DNA from: JBIYSM02 sp044759095
Lineage (GTDB): Bacteria; Bacillota; Bacilli; Brevibacillales; Brevibacillaceae
Length of the DNA stretch: 64,000 nt
Direction: 5' to 3'
NCBI RefSeq assembly: GCF_044759095.2
Contig: NZ_JBIYSM020000021.1
Coordinates: 4,614-68,613, forward strand
Made by a program: the position numbers and the translations under genes. The notes under the pieces are model-generated. The model had not been told where the DNA came from, made no database searches, and saw nothing but the letters and a program-made list of their open reading frames with translations. Of the stretch, positions 24,765-32,860 are shown piece after piece. Every line of letters begins with the position of its first letter. Position 1 is the first letter of the stretch.

Positions 24765-25303
24765 CACTTATCCCCCTCAACGGTAGCGGTTTGGCACGAA
24801 GTTTCCTGTATGGGCCGCCGCCCTTTGCGATAGCTCGTATAGGCGAGCGCGGCCAGAAGTCCCAACAACACCATCGGGTGCTGTAAAAAACGCTGTACAT
24901 TTGCAGCGTACGGCAGGGTAAACACCACTTTCCCCACAATGTGGGCCGGGTCTGTCCATCCACCGTCCGCCTCGTGATTGGCATCGCCGCGAGTCTGGAT
25001 AAATCCGTTCTCCAGACGCTGGACGACGCGGTGGGTGATCAGGGATCGGGCCGTCTGGTCTTTCCAGTAGGTGACGATATCGCCAACCTGCGGCTGTGCT
25101 CCCCGGTAGCTCACGACGATCACCATGTCTCCGGCATCGATCGCAGGCGACATGCTGCCTGTCATGACGGACAGGATGCGCCAATGGAAAAGGCCGGGCA
25201 TATGGTCGCTGTTCCATTTGCTGGTCGCGAACAGGAAGACGTTGCCCAGGACAAACAGCCCCAGCAAACACTGCCCCACTCGTTTTGTCCACACACGATT
25301 CAC
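24764..25303 (-). CDS. sipW: SipW-type (ER-type) signal peptidase I
   Basis: A 179-residue membrane Ser-His signal peptidase. The motif VMTGSMSPAIDAGD holds the serine (Ser50), SLITHRVVQ the histidine (His91), and RGDANHEADGGW the third block; a hydrophobic C-terminal helix ends in a basic tail. The GTG at 25301-25303 was preferred because AGAGAGGTGG lies five bases upstream; a GTG three codons earlier overlaps that site. It opens a four-gene operon with the fusion protein, the TasA-like protein and the Pro-rich protein, which are its probable substrates. It differs considerably from the other SipW at 21393-21944. Confidence 0.92.
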   Translation of the reverse strand: MNRVWTKRVGQCLLGLFVLGNVFLFATSKWNSDHMPGLFHWRILSVMTGSMSPAIDAGDMVIVVSYRGAQPQVGDIVTYWKDQTARSLITHRVVQRLENGFIQTRGDANHEADGGWTDPAHIVGKVVFTLPYAANVQRFLQHPMVLLGLLAALAYTSYRKGRRPIQETSCQTATVEGDK

Positions 25304-25323
25304 GCCTACCACCTCTCTCCCCC

Positions 25324-25435
25324 ATTGTACGAAGATCGTACCCGGCTATCTTCCATCAACGGGAGGACTGTTCTCTCCCGTTCGGGGGATATATTTTGCC
25401 CGGGGGGATGAGGGGGGCTCATACTTGAGTATGAG
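25324..25435 (-). promoter_or_regulatory. Promoter A with intact upstream palindrome (sipW1 operon)
   Basis: On the minus strand GAAGAT (25348-25353) and TACAAT (25324-25329) are 18 bases apart with TCG before the -10. The palindrome CTCATACT-TG-AGTATGAG at 25418-25435 has perfect eight-base arms. Its centre is about 74 bases upstream of the -35, as in promoter C. The implied leader before the GTG start is only about 15 bases. Confidence 0.7.
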
Positions 25436-25440
25436 ATACG

Positions 25441-25492
25441 GAAAGGAGGCGGCTTCTTCCAGCCAAGCGACGGAAGAACCGCCTCCTGTAGA
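25441..25492 (-). terminator. Intrinsic terminator of the zinc-ribbon gene
   Basis: Minus-strand GGAGGCGGTTCTTCC and GGAAGAAGCCGCCTCC arms form a long stem followed by TTTCC, just past the zinc-ribbon gene and before the palindrome of promoter A. Confidence 0.7.
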
Positions 25493-25504
25493 ATGATCAC
25501 TCTC

Positions 25505-25699
25505 TCAACTGTTTCTGCTTCGGATCAGCTTGAACACGCGCAGCGGCCAACGTCGGCAGCGCATCTCCGACGGCTCTGCCAGCACATGGGTAAGGTCTTT
25601 TTGACAGTACGGGCATATCCAGCGGTTGGAGGCGTCGCTGCTGAAGGACCGCTTGTCACAGCGCGTACATGTTTTTCGTAGCAAAAAATCGCCCCCCAT
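25505..25699 (-). CDS. Small zinc-ribbon protein
   Basis: A 64-residue basic protein with two CxxC pairs, CTRCDKRSF and WICPYCQKDLTHV, spaced to bind one zinc. I do not recognise a named family. The start is uncertain: ATG 25697-25699 has a weak site, and a TTG at 25682-25684 follows GGGGGG. A strong terminator behind it supports that it is a transcribed gene. Confidence 0.6.
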   Translation of the reverse strand: MGGDFLLRKTCTRCDKRSFSSDASNRWICPYCQKDLTHVLAEPSEMRCRRWPLRVFKLIRSRNS

Positions 25700-25784
25700 C
25701 CTGGTTTTCTCTACCATAGCAGATGGGGGACGGTCTTTCGTATCGGTGCAGGAGCTATTCTTTCTCAACCGTCAGTCTGATGTT

Positions 25785-26933
25785 TTATCCAACCATGGGG
25801 GGGACTCCGGTCGAGATGTTAGGGGACGCGGTTTGAATTCGCAGTACTTTTTCCAGCGCCTCGACGATACGACCGTCGTAAACGCTGCCGGCCATGGCGC
25901 GAATCTCTTCGAAGGCTTCTTCCGGCGTCAATGCTTCCCGGTACGCACGGGACGTCGTCATCGCCATAAAACTCTCCACAATCCCTAAAATCTGCGACAC
26001 CAGCGGAATCGATTCTCCCTTCAGCTGATACGGGTATCCGGTTCCGTCGAATCGCTCGTGATGGTACTGCAGTGCTTTTACCACCCGATCAAAATCAGGT
26101 CCTTTCTTGAACAAGTCTCCGCCGATGAAGCAGTGTTCCTGAACGATTTTGTACTCGTGGTCAGTCAGCTTTTCTTCCTTTTCGAAGACGTAATCCGGCC
26201 ATTTGATCCGGCTGACGAAGTGCAGGATCGAGATGAGCTTGATCTCCCAATCGTGTATTTCCTCCTGGGGGAATTCCTTCAACACACGCTTCATCAGCCG
26301 GCTCATCTGCTCGATCTCCTTGCTGCTGGACTGAGACTTTCGCTCCACGATGGGAATCAGCGTTTGCAGCATGGTGATGACGTATTCACGCGTCCGGTCC
26401 TCCGCCACCTGGCCGTGCGAGTTCTTAAGCTGGGTCAGCGTGGCAAACGCGATGCAGGCGAGCATCAAGCTGGCGAGCGCAATAAAGCAGCGATTGTATA
26501 CATCAACGGCTTCCGAGACGGAGGGATCAAAAATCGCCAATAAACCGTACAGAGCGTAGGATAACGTCCCCCAGACAACGAACGCCGATTTGTCGTGAAA
26601 CAGGCTGATCCCGATCGGATACAGCAGGAAGATGACCCAAATTTCATCGAATCGATAAGGATTATACAGTCCGACAAACGTAATCAGAGACAAACAGAGA
26701 AAGGCGGTGAGATGGATGGAATATCCGCCTTCCCCAATTTGCCTTCGCTGCAGAACATAGGCGATCCAAAAGACGGCGGTGCATATGAACAGACCTACCA
26801 TGTACGTCCCGGAATGCTTCACGATGCCTGCCGCAATCATGGCGTATGCCACGGCGAACTGAGCCGTAACCAATACAGCCATCCAGAACAAAATACGATT
26901 AGCCAGTTGCCTCGTATCGTTTACTCTCTGCAT
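25785..26933 (-). CDS. Membrane HD-GYP domain protein with degenerate metal ligands
   Basis: A 382-residue protein with about six N-terminal transmembrane helices (residues 12-170), a helical linker, and a C-terminal HD-GYP domain. Active HD-GYP enzymes hydrolyse cyclic di-GMP. The GYP block HHERFDGTGYPYQLKGESIP is intact. The HD motif, normally HDIGK, reads ILHFVSRIKWP, losing the metal-binding aspartate and the lysine. The later D-F-D-A-M block reads VESFMAMTTSRAYR, so hydrolysis is probably impaired and a sensing role is likelier. The ATG follows GAGGTAGCGC, 19 bases after the response-regulator gene, so it belongs to the kinase-regulator operon. Confidence 0.88.
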   Translation of the reverse strand: MQRVNDTRQLANRILFWMAVLVTAQFAVAYAMIAAGIVKHSGTYMVGLFICTAVFWIAYVLQRRQIGEGGYSIHLTAFLCLSLITFVGLYNPYRFDEIWVIFLLYPIGISLFHDKSAFVVWGTLSYALYGLLAIFDPSVSEAVDVYNRCFIALASLMLACIAFATLTQLKNSHGQVAEDRTREYVITMLQTLIPIVERKSQSSSKEIEQMSRLMKRVLKEFPQEEIHDWEIKLISILHFVSRIKWPDYVFEKEEKLTDHEYKIVQEHCFIGGDLFKKGPDFDRVVKALQYHHERFDGTGYPYQLKGESIPLVSQILGIVESFMAMTTSRAYREALTPEEAFEEIRAMAGSVYDGRIVEALEKVLRIQTASPNISTGVPPMVG

Positions 26934-26952
26934 GCGCTACCTCACGATCTGG

Positions 26953-27576
26953 TTAGGATGGAACTTTCACATATCCCTTTTTCAGGGCGTACAATACCGC
27001 TTGGGACCGGTTGGTTTGGCCCGTTTTTCGCAAAATGCTGCTCACATGGGTTTTGACGGTGGCCTCCGAGATGAACAGCTTTTGTGAAATTTCCTGATTG
27101 CTCAGGTTTTCCACGATCAGCTGGAAAATTTCCTGTTCCCGTTCGGTGAAGGCAATCTCCGCCTCTTCTTTTTTCTTGCGCTGCAGCTTCGATTGGAAGC
27201 AGGAATAGCCCATCAGAACCATATCCATGGTCGTCAGAATCTGTTCCGGAACCGTGTCCTTCATGATGTACCCGTCGATGTTGGCATCCAGAGCACGAAA
27301 AACGTCCTCGCTCTCGTCGAATGCCGTCAAAATCAATACTTTCACATTCGGCAAATGTTCCTTGATTTTCTTGCAATTCTCGATGATGGAAGTCCCTGGC
27401 ATTTTCAGATCGGACACGATCAGGTCCGGTTTGACGCTCATCGCCTTCGCGAACAATTCGTCGCCGTCGCCCGCTTCCGCTGCCACAGTGTAGCGGGACG
27501 AGCTTTCCAGGATCATTTTGAACCCTTCTCGTACGATGCGATGATCGTCAGCCAGGAGCAATTGCACCTTATCCAT
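26953..27576 (-). CDS. NarL/LuxR-family response regulator
   Basis: A 207-residue two-domain regulator. The receiver has the acidic pair DDHRIVREG and the phosphoacceptor Asp in PDLIVSDLKMPG, with the lysine in GYIMKDTVPEQIL. The C-terminal LuxR-type helix-turn-helix reads LTxREQEI-like FTEREQEIFQLIVENLSNQE, then KLFISEATVKTHVSSILRKT. It overlaps the end of the kinase gene by eight bases and precedes the HD-GYP gene. Regulated targets are not shown by the sequence; the matrix cluster directly downstream is a candidate. Confidence 0.94.
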   Translation of the reverse strand: MDKVQLLLADDHRIVREGFKMILESSSRYTVAAEAGDGDELFAKAMSVKPDLIVSDLKMPGTSIIENCKKIKEHLPNVKVLILTAFDESEDVFRALDANIDGYIMKDTVPEQILTTMDMVLMGYSCFQSKLQRKKKEEAEIAFTEREQEIFQLIVENLSNQEISQKLFISEATVKTHVSSILRKTGQTNRSQAVLYALKKGYVKVPS

Positions 27577-29122
27577 ACATTTCCACCGCCTTTCTCGGGA
27601 TAATTGCCACGATTTCCGTGCCCTCGTTCGGTTTGGAGAGAATGTGCAGCGTACCGCCTGCCTTGGCCACCCGTTCTCTCATTCCCATGACGCCGTAGCG
27701 CTCCTGTTTCACCGTTTCGATGAGGAATCCGATGCCGTTGTCTTTTACCCTGACCGTATACTGGACAGGCGACGCATCCACACTCACCTGAAGCACCGAC
27801 GCCTTGGCATGCTTCAACACATTGGCTGTCGCCTCTTCAACGATGCGGTATACCGCATCCATGACCGGCAAATGTTCTTCCGTTATGCGCCCCCTTGTCG
27901 AGTAGTCCACGTGGATGTCTGCTCCCAAAGTCATACGTTTTAATAATTGCTCGACAGCATCGAAAATATGACTGGAATGTCGATTGTCGCGAAGATGGGT
28001 AATGGTGCTGCGCACTTCTCCGTGGCACCACTGTATCCGCTGCTCCATCTGCTCGATTTTGGAACCAAGCCGCTCCGACCAGTCTGGAGGAAGACTTTGC
28101 TTGATTTGAAAAAGCTGTGCGGACAAAAAAAACAACTGCTGCGCCAGCCCGTCGTGCATGTCCTGAGCCAGTTTTTTTTGCATCTCCTGGTGCAGCGTCC
28201 GAGCCTGATCGTACTGACGGCGGATTTGCTTGCGCTGGTGAATGACGATTGCCGTGACCATTTTCAACCACAACTGCTGCCAGCGGGAGGGACCTTCCCG
28301 TTTCTCCGACTGTACCAGCAGCACTCCCCAGCTTTGCTGCTCAAACCACAAGGGAAAGGAAAAGTAGGCTGACTCCTTGCCCATGAAATCGGTGAGGCGG
28401 ATCGTTCCCGGCTTGTCAAAAGACTCTGCCCCTGCCTCAAGCAGACTGTGCAGGAAAAACTGCCGCCTCCAGTCGCCGTCCAGCTCCCATTCCTGAAAAA
28501 GACAGAGATGGGCATGCCGGCTGCCCAAGACCCGCTTTACCAGTTTTTCCGTCAACTCACAGACCTCAGCCGGCTGCTCCAGTTGCGCCAGACGGTTTTG
28601 GAACAGACACAAGCGGAAAAAGGAACCATACAGCTTCTTGGTGTTTTTCAGAACAGCGACGAACAGAAAGGCCAGGCCGGACCAGGTGATCACATCAAGC
28701 ATGAAGCGAAGTTGATCGAGCAAGGGAGAGGGAAGCAGCAATTCATTCGGAAAGATGGCTGGGAGGATAAAGTAGGCAACAAGAAACAGCAGGACAACGG
28801 TGACGAAACGATCCGTACGGACGACGAGTCCAAGCCAAAGCAGGGTGGTGTACGCATACAACATAAACGGGCTGTTCCATTTGCCGGTCTGCACGATGAT
28901 GTAGAGAGCGATGCTTAAGTCGAAGAGGCCAAGCAACAGCCAGGATTTTCGCGGATAGGCATAGCAAAAGATAAGCGTGTACACGAGGTAGAGACCGATC
29001 AGCACATAAAAAAACCCGTAATGGTGATCGGCAGCCTTCAAGTAAAAGAGAAAAATGGACAAAAAAATAAACCACTGGTAGATGAACAGATACAACCGAA
29101 TTTCTTTCAGGAAATCACTCAT
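27569..29122 (-). CDS. Membrane sensor histidine kinase, NarL/DegS-type (HisKA_3)
   Basis: A 517-residue kinase with about six N-terminal transmembrane helices (residues 8-170) and no large extracellular domain. A GAF-like cytoplasmic stretch follows, then the HisKA_3 dimerisation block with the phospho-His in KKLAQDMHDGLAQQLFFLSA and the ATPase N-box YRIVEEATANVLKHAKA with the G-box VKDNGIGF. I chose ATG 29120-29122, where the membrane segment starts; upstream frame codons extend into the promoter. It partners the regulator at 26953. The few extracytoplasmic residues suggest an intramembrane or lipid-linked signal. Confidence 0.93.
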   Translation of the reverse strand: MSDFLKEIRLYLFIYQWFIFLSIFLFYLKAADHHYGFFYVLIGLYLVYTLIFCYAYPRKSWLLLGLFDLSIALYIIVQTGKWNSPFMLYAYTTLLWLGLVVRTDRFVTVVLLFLVAYFILPAIFPNELLLPSPLLDQLRFMLDVITWSGLAFLFVAVLKNTKKLYGSFFRLCLFQNRLAQLEQPAEVCELTEKLVKRVLGSRHAHLCLFQEWELDGDWRRQFFLHSLLEAGAESFDKPGTIRLTDFMGKESAYFSFPLWFEQQSWGVLLVQSEKREGPSRWQQLWLKMVTAIVIHQRKQIRRQYDQARTLHQEMQKKLAQDMHDGLAQQLFFLSAQLFQIKQSLPPDWSERLGSKIEQMEQRIQWCHGEVRSTITHLRDNRHSSHIFDAVEQLLKRMTLGADIHVDYSTRGRITEEHLPVMDAVYRIVEEATANVLKHAKASVLQVSVDASPVQYTVRVKDNGIGFLIETVKQERYGVMGMRERVAKAGGTLHILSKPNEGTEIVAIIPRKAVEMYG

Positions 29123-29168
29123 CAGGAGCAAACCCCAATATTTTCCACAAATGTACCGAGCAGTCTTA

Positions 29169-29197
29169 ATACTACGGTATGGGGAACGCCGTGACAA
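29169..29197 (-). promoter_or_regulatory. Promoter of the kinase-regulator-HD-GYP operon
   Basis: Minus-strand TTGTCA (29192-29197) and TAGTAT (29169-29174) are separated by 17 bases, giving a start near 29162 and a leader of about 40 bases. Confidence 0.65.
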
Positions 29198-29484
29198 TAG
29201 ACTTAAATTGTCGAACACTCCCTGTCTTTTCTGGTAGATTCGACCCAGACAGACATGGCAAGTCAGCTTTGCCGCTTACTCGGGAATGACGCAGCCTGCC
29301 ATGCGATCGCGAAATTCTTCACGTTCATTCCTCCACATTCTGATTTTCATCATGTTCACGATGTCACACATCTGAAGATAAAAGGGATACACTCTCACCT
29401 TCAATCTCAAAATACTTTCAATTGTCTCCCATTCAATATGTCAATGGGGAGGTCAGCCCGTTGAGGCAATCCCACCCAAAAGTA
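29198..29484. other. Intergenic stretch between divergent units, no gene seen
   Basis: This is the body of the gap between the kinase promoter and the ArsR operator. I see no convincing reading frame, tRNA or strong terminator in it. Short plus-strand frames here have no ribosome site and no recognisable motif. Confidence 0.6.
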
Positions 29485-29520
29485 ATTCGAAAAATATAGA
29501 ATATTTCATTCGAATATGAT
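29485..29520 (+). promoter_or_regulatory. Nested palindrome and -10 upstream of the long ArsR gene
   Basis: ATTCGAA (29485-29491) and TTCGAAT (29509-29515) form inverted arms around the inner imperfect palindrome AAATATAGAATATTT. A likely -10 TATGAT overlaps the right arm. This fits an autoregulatory operator for the ArsR-type protein encoded 40 bases downstream. Confidence 0.55.
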
Positions 29521-29559
29521 AGCATGATGGCAGCATGATCTGGAAAGGGTTGGATATTC

Positions 29560-30621
29560 GTGAGAGTATTGGACATGACATACGGACGTACCACCTATCG
29601 CGTCGAATTTGCTTGTTCGCCGTTGTTCGAAACCGCTTTGGGCATTGCCGCCGCCACTTATCCTCAGATCTATCCCACTTTGGAAAAACCCGCTTCCTAT
29701 TGGGAGCAGATGATCACGGCTCTGCCTCCCGCGATCCGAAGTGAAGTTCATTACGCACAGAAGCACAACACCTGGAAAACGCTGCTGCAGCTTTTGCAGC
29801 AGGAGGCCTTCGGCGACCTCGGAACCTTTCTCGACTATGTAAAACAGCTCGATCCGGTGGAACTCCGCAGGCACTCACTTCCTTACCTCGGCACCGCCAT
29901 GGAGGAAACCAGAAGCGAGGCGGCCGGTGGAGACCGGGATTCAGCGGAGAAGCTGATCCGCTTTTGTCGGGGACACAAATTTTTCCCCGCCTATATCCGT
30001 TTTGTCTCGGAGGCGGATGTGGAAGAACTGCGCCGCCACCTGACTGTGCTGATGGAGGGCTGGTACCGGACACATGTGGAGCCGATGGAAGAGGACCTGC
30101 GTCGAATTCTGGAACGCGATGTCGATCAAAAGCAAACGATGCAGTCGAAGCTTTCCCCGGAAGACCTGGTGGAGTGGGCAACGGGCGGCATTCAGTATCC
30201 GCCGGAGCCCGGTGTGATGCGCGTTCTGCTGATTCCCCATGCAATCTATCGCCCCTGGAACATCCAGGCCGATGCCGAACAGACGAAGATCTTCTATTTT
30301 CCCGTCAGCGACGAGAGCCTGTACGGGGAGATCGACCCCTACCGTCCGCCGCAGATGCTGGTGCAGTCTCTAAAAGCACTGGGTGACGAGCATCGCCTTC
30401 GCATCGTACGACTGTTGGCGGAACAGGACCGCAGCCTGCAGGAGCTGAAGGACAAGCTTGCCTTGGCCAAGTCCACCGTGCATCATCATCTCTCCATGCT
30501 TCGCTCCGCCCAGCTGGTCACCGTCTCCGGTGACAAATACGCGCTCAAACCGGCAGCGCTCGATCGGCTGCCTGCCCTCTGGCAACGTTTCCTGCAGCGC
30601 CCGGAGACTGACCATGCATAA
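29560..30621 (+). CDS. Long ArsR-family regulator (N-terminal DUF5937-like domain, C-terminal HTH)
   Basis: A 353-residue protein. The first 270 residues form an unassigned helical domain of the kind found in DUF5937-type regulators. The last 80 are a winged helix: MLVQSLKALGDEHRLRIVRL, then LQELKDKLALAKSTVHHHLS, then a wing ending in DKYALKPAAL. The canonical ArsR metal-binding cysteines are absent, so the N-terminal domain probably senses a small molecule. The GTG at 29560-29562 follows GAAAGGG. It overlaps the MFS gene by eight bases, suggesting it controls that exporter. A second protein of the same design lies at 46077-47150. Confidence 0.85.
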   Translation: MRVLDMTYGRTTYRVEFACSPLFETALGIAAATYPQIYPTLEKPASYWEQMITALPPAIRSEVHYAQKHNTWKTLLQLLQQEAFGDLGTFLDYVKQLDPVELRRHSLPYLGTAMEETRSEAAGGDRDSAEKLIRFCRGHKFFPAYIRFVSEADVEELRRHLTVLMEGWYRTHVEPMEEDLRRILERDVDQKQTMQSKLSPEDLVEWATGGIQYPPEPGVMRVLLIPHAIYRPWNIQADAEQTKIFYFPVSDESLYGEIDPYRPPQMLVQSLKALGDEHRLRIVRLLAEQDRSLQELKDKLALAKSTVHHHLSMLRSAQLVTVSGDKYALKPAALDRLPALWQRFLQRPETDHA

Positions 30622-31840
30622 CCGGCTGTTTCGCAATCCCTCGTTTCTCGCCATCTGGGCGGGACAGGCCGTCTCCGAGCTGGGCGGCAGTCTCGGCACG
30701 GTCGCCAATGGCTGGCTGGTGTTCGAACTGACCGGCTCAAAAGCGGCCGTCGGCGGCATGTGGCTGGTCTATTTTCTGCCATCCCTGCTGGTTCAGCTGG
30801 TCTCGGGTCCCTATCTGGATCGCTGGAACCGCAAGCGGGTGATGATGGTTTCCCACTGGGTTCGGGGTGCGATGTTTCTGCTCGCGTTTTTTCTGTTGTC
30901 GCTGCCGTACACCGGTACCTGGCCGCTTTACCTCGTTTCGCTGGTAAACGGTTTGGTCCAACCGCTGTACGTGCCGGCCAGTCTTGCCTTTTTACCATCC
31001 GTGCTGCCGAAAGAACAGCTCACCCCAGCAAATGCAGCACTGGACGGTACCCTTCGCCTGATGATGATCGTCGGTCCCCCGGTTGGAGGCTTGTTCATCT
31101 CCTTATTCGGCGGTCATGCTTCCCTTTTTGCCGTTGCTTTGGCCTACGCGTTCAGCGGAGTCCTTCTGCACCTGTACCAGGAGCGTGCCGAAGGAGAGCC
31201 GGTTCCTTCGAAAGAGCCGTGGGCCGCGCAGTTTATGGCAGGCATCGGTGTGTTCAGGGAGCAGCCGACGCTCCTGTGGCTGGGGATCTTCCTTTCGTTT
31301 GTGCAGTTTGCCGTCGGCATTACCATGGTACTGAATCTCCCCTACGTGGTCGACGACCTGCAGGGAACCTCGTTTCACTACGGATTGTTCATGGCAGGAT
31401 ACCCATTGGGCTACTTTCTGGGCTCTCTCGTGGTCGGAAGCTGGACCATCCGAGTGAATCGGCGCCGCATCATGATGGGTTCGCTGCTGTTGGGCGGATT
31501 GTCCTTTGTTGCCTTGAGTCTAACCCATCAGGTGTGGCTGGCCATCATGATCGAAGTTGCCGCCGGTGTCGTCGCACCGTTTTTTCACGTGCACAGCACC
31601 AGCCTGTACCAACGGAGTGTCCCCAACCATTTGCTGGGCCGGGTCTTCTCCGTCCGGCTGCTGATCATCCGCATCACCATGCCGCTCGGGGTGTGGCTCG
31701 GCAGCCAATTCGGCGAATCTCTCGGGGTGCGTCCCATTTATACGGCCATGGGGCTCTTGATTTGCACGGTTTCACTGCTCGGCATGATGCTGCCGTACTT
31801 CCGTTTTTTGCAGGAGGAAAACAATATAAAAAATTGTTAA
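30614..31840 (+). CDS. MFS transporter, probable drug/solute exporter
   Basis: A 408-residue permease with twelve predicted helices. The opening FLAIWAGQAVSELGGSLGTV and the loop PYLDRWNRKRVMM (MFS motif A-like DRWNRKR) fit the MFS_3/enterobactin-exporter-like group. The ATG at 30614 overlaps the end of the ArsR-type regulator gene, so the two are translationally coupled and the regulator probably controls export. The substrate is unknown. Confidence 0.9.
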   Translation: MHNRLFRNPSFLAIWAGQAVSELGGSLGTVANGWLVFELTGSKAAVGGMWLVYFLPSLLVQLVSGPYLDRWNRKRVMMVSHWVRGAMFLLAFFLLSLPYTGTWPLYLVSLVNGLVQPLYVPASLAFLPSVLPKEQLTPANAALDGTLRLMMIVGPPVGGLFISLFGGHASLFAVALAYAFSGVLLHLYQERAEGEPVPSKEPWAAQFMAGIGVFREQPTLLWLGIFLSFVQFAVGITMVLNLPYVVDDLQGTSFHYGLFMAGYPLGYFLGSLVVGSWTIRVNRRRIMMGSLLLGGLSFVALSLTHQVWLAIMIEVAAGVVAPFFHVHSTSLYQRSVPNHLLGRVFSVRLLIIRITMPLGVWLGSQFGESLGVRPIYTAMGLLICTVSLLGMMLPYFRFLQEENNIKNC

Positions 31841-31868
31841 AATTTAGCGAAAACTAGGATGGAACACT

Positions 31869-31874
31869 TATAAT
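31869..31874 (+). promoter_or_regulatory. -10 element of the moxR operon
   Basis: A perfect TATAAT lies 42 bases before the moxR start, downstream of the MFS gene end. The matching -35 is poor, the best being TTAGCG 19 bases upstream. AAAGGAG precedes the ATG. Confidence 0.5.
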
Positions 31875-31915
31875 AGACTCTATCTGAATTTTATGAAAGC
31901 AAAGGAGTTGCCGCT

Positions 31916-32860
31916 ATGTCTCATCATAACGTTCAAGCCCTGATGGAAGCCGTCAATCGCGTGGTTGTAGGAAAGGAACAGCAGGTTCGCCTGCTGGTGG
32001 TTGCCCTCCTGGCCCGCGGTCATGTGCTGCTGGAGGACCTCCCCGGCATGGGGAAAACCGTTTTGGCCAAGTCGCTCGCCCAAGCGATCGGCGGAACCTA
32101 TAACCGCCTGCAGTTCACCTCCGATCTGCTGCCGTCCGACGTCGTCGGCCTGCACTACTTCAATCCGAAAACCAACGAATTCGAGCTGCGGCGCGGACCG
32201 GTGTTCGCCGATGTGCTGCTTGCCGATGAAATCAACCGCGCCACTCCCCGCACGCAATCCGGCCTGTTGGAATGCATGGAAGAGCGTCAGGCGACAATCG
32301 AAGGCGTGACGCTGCCGCTCCCGCGTACGTTGCTGGTACTGGCCACGCAAAACCCGATTGAATCGGAAGGCACCTATCCGCTGCCGGAAGCGCAGCTGGA
32401 CCGCTTTTTGTTCAAGCTTTCACTCGGTTACGGAACGCGGGAGGACGCCCGGGAAATTCTTCGCCGCTTCCGCGAGGCGTCACCACTGGAGGCAATTCAG
32501 CCGGTCATCAGCGTTGAGGAGATTGCCTCCATCCAGCGAGAGGTGCAATCGATTCACGTCAGCTCCGCAGTAGAAGACTACGTGCTAGATTTGACGGAGG
32601 CTACCCGTAAGCACAAGTCAGTCGAAGCGGGCATCAGTCCGCGGGCGATGCTGGCGCTGGTTCGAGCCGCCCAGGCCTTCGCTTATCTGGAAGGCCGCCG
32701 CTATGTACTGCCTGACGACGTCAAGCAGGTAGTGCCTGCCCTTTGCACACACCGGATCCGCTTGACAATGGAGGCGGAGCTGCACATTACGGAGCGGGAA
32801 GTGATCGAGGAAATCCTCCATACCGTACCTGCCCCGGTAGAAGGTGCGTTCAGCAGATGA
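31916..32860 (+). CDS. MoxR-family AAA+ ATPase
   Basis: A 314-residue chaperone-like ATPase. Walker A DLPGMGKTVLAKS, Walker B FADVLLADEINRATPRTQSG, sensor 1 LLVLATQNPIESEGTYPLPE and the arginine-finger region AQLDRFLFK are all intact. MoxR proteins act with DUF58 proteins that carry a von Willebrand-like fold to assemble or activate partners. The start is ATG 31916 after AAAGGAG. It overlaps the DUF58 gene by ATGA, forming a three-gene operon. Confidence 0.95.
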   Translation: MSHHNVQALMEAVNRVVVGKEQQVRLLVVALLARGHVLLEDLPGMGKTVLAKSLAQAIGGTYNRLQFTSDLLPSDVVGLHYFNPKTNEFELRRGPVFADVLLADEINRATPRTQSGLLECMEERQATIEGVTLPLPRTLLVLATQNPIESEGTYPLPEAQLDRFLFKLSLGYGTREDAREILRRFREASPLEAIQPVISVEEIASIQREVQSIHVSSAVEDYVLDLTEATRKHKSVEAGISPRAMLALVRAAQAFAYLEGRRYVLPDDVKQVVPALCTHRIRLTMEAELHITEREVIEEILHTVPAPVEGAFSR

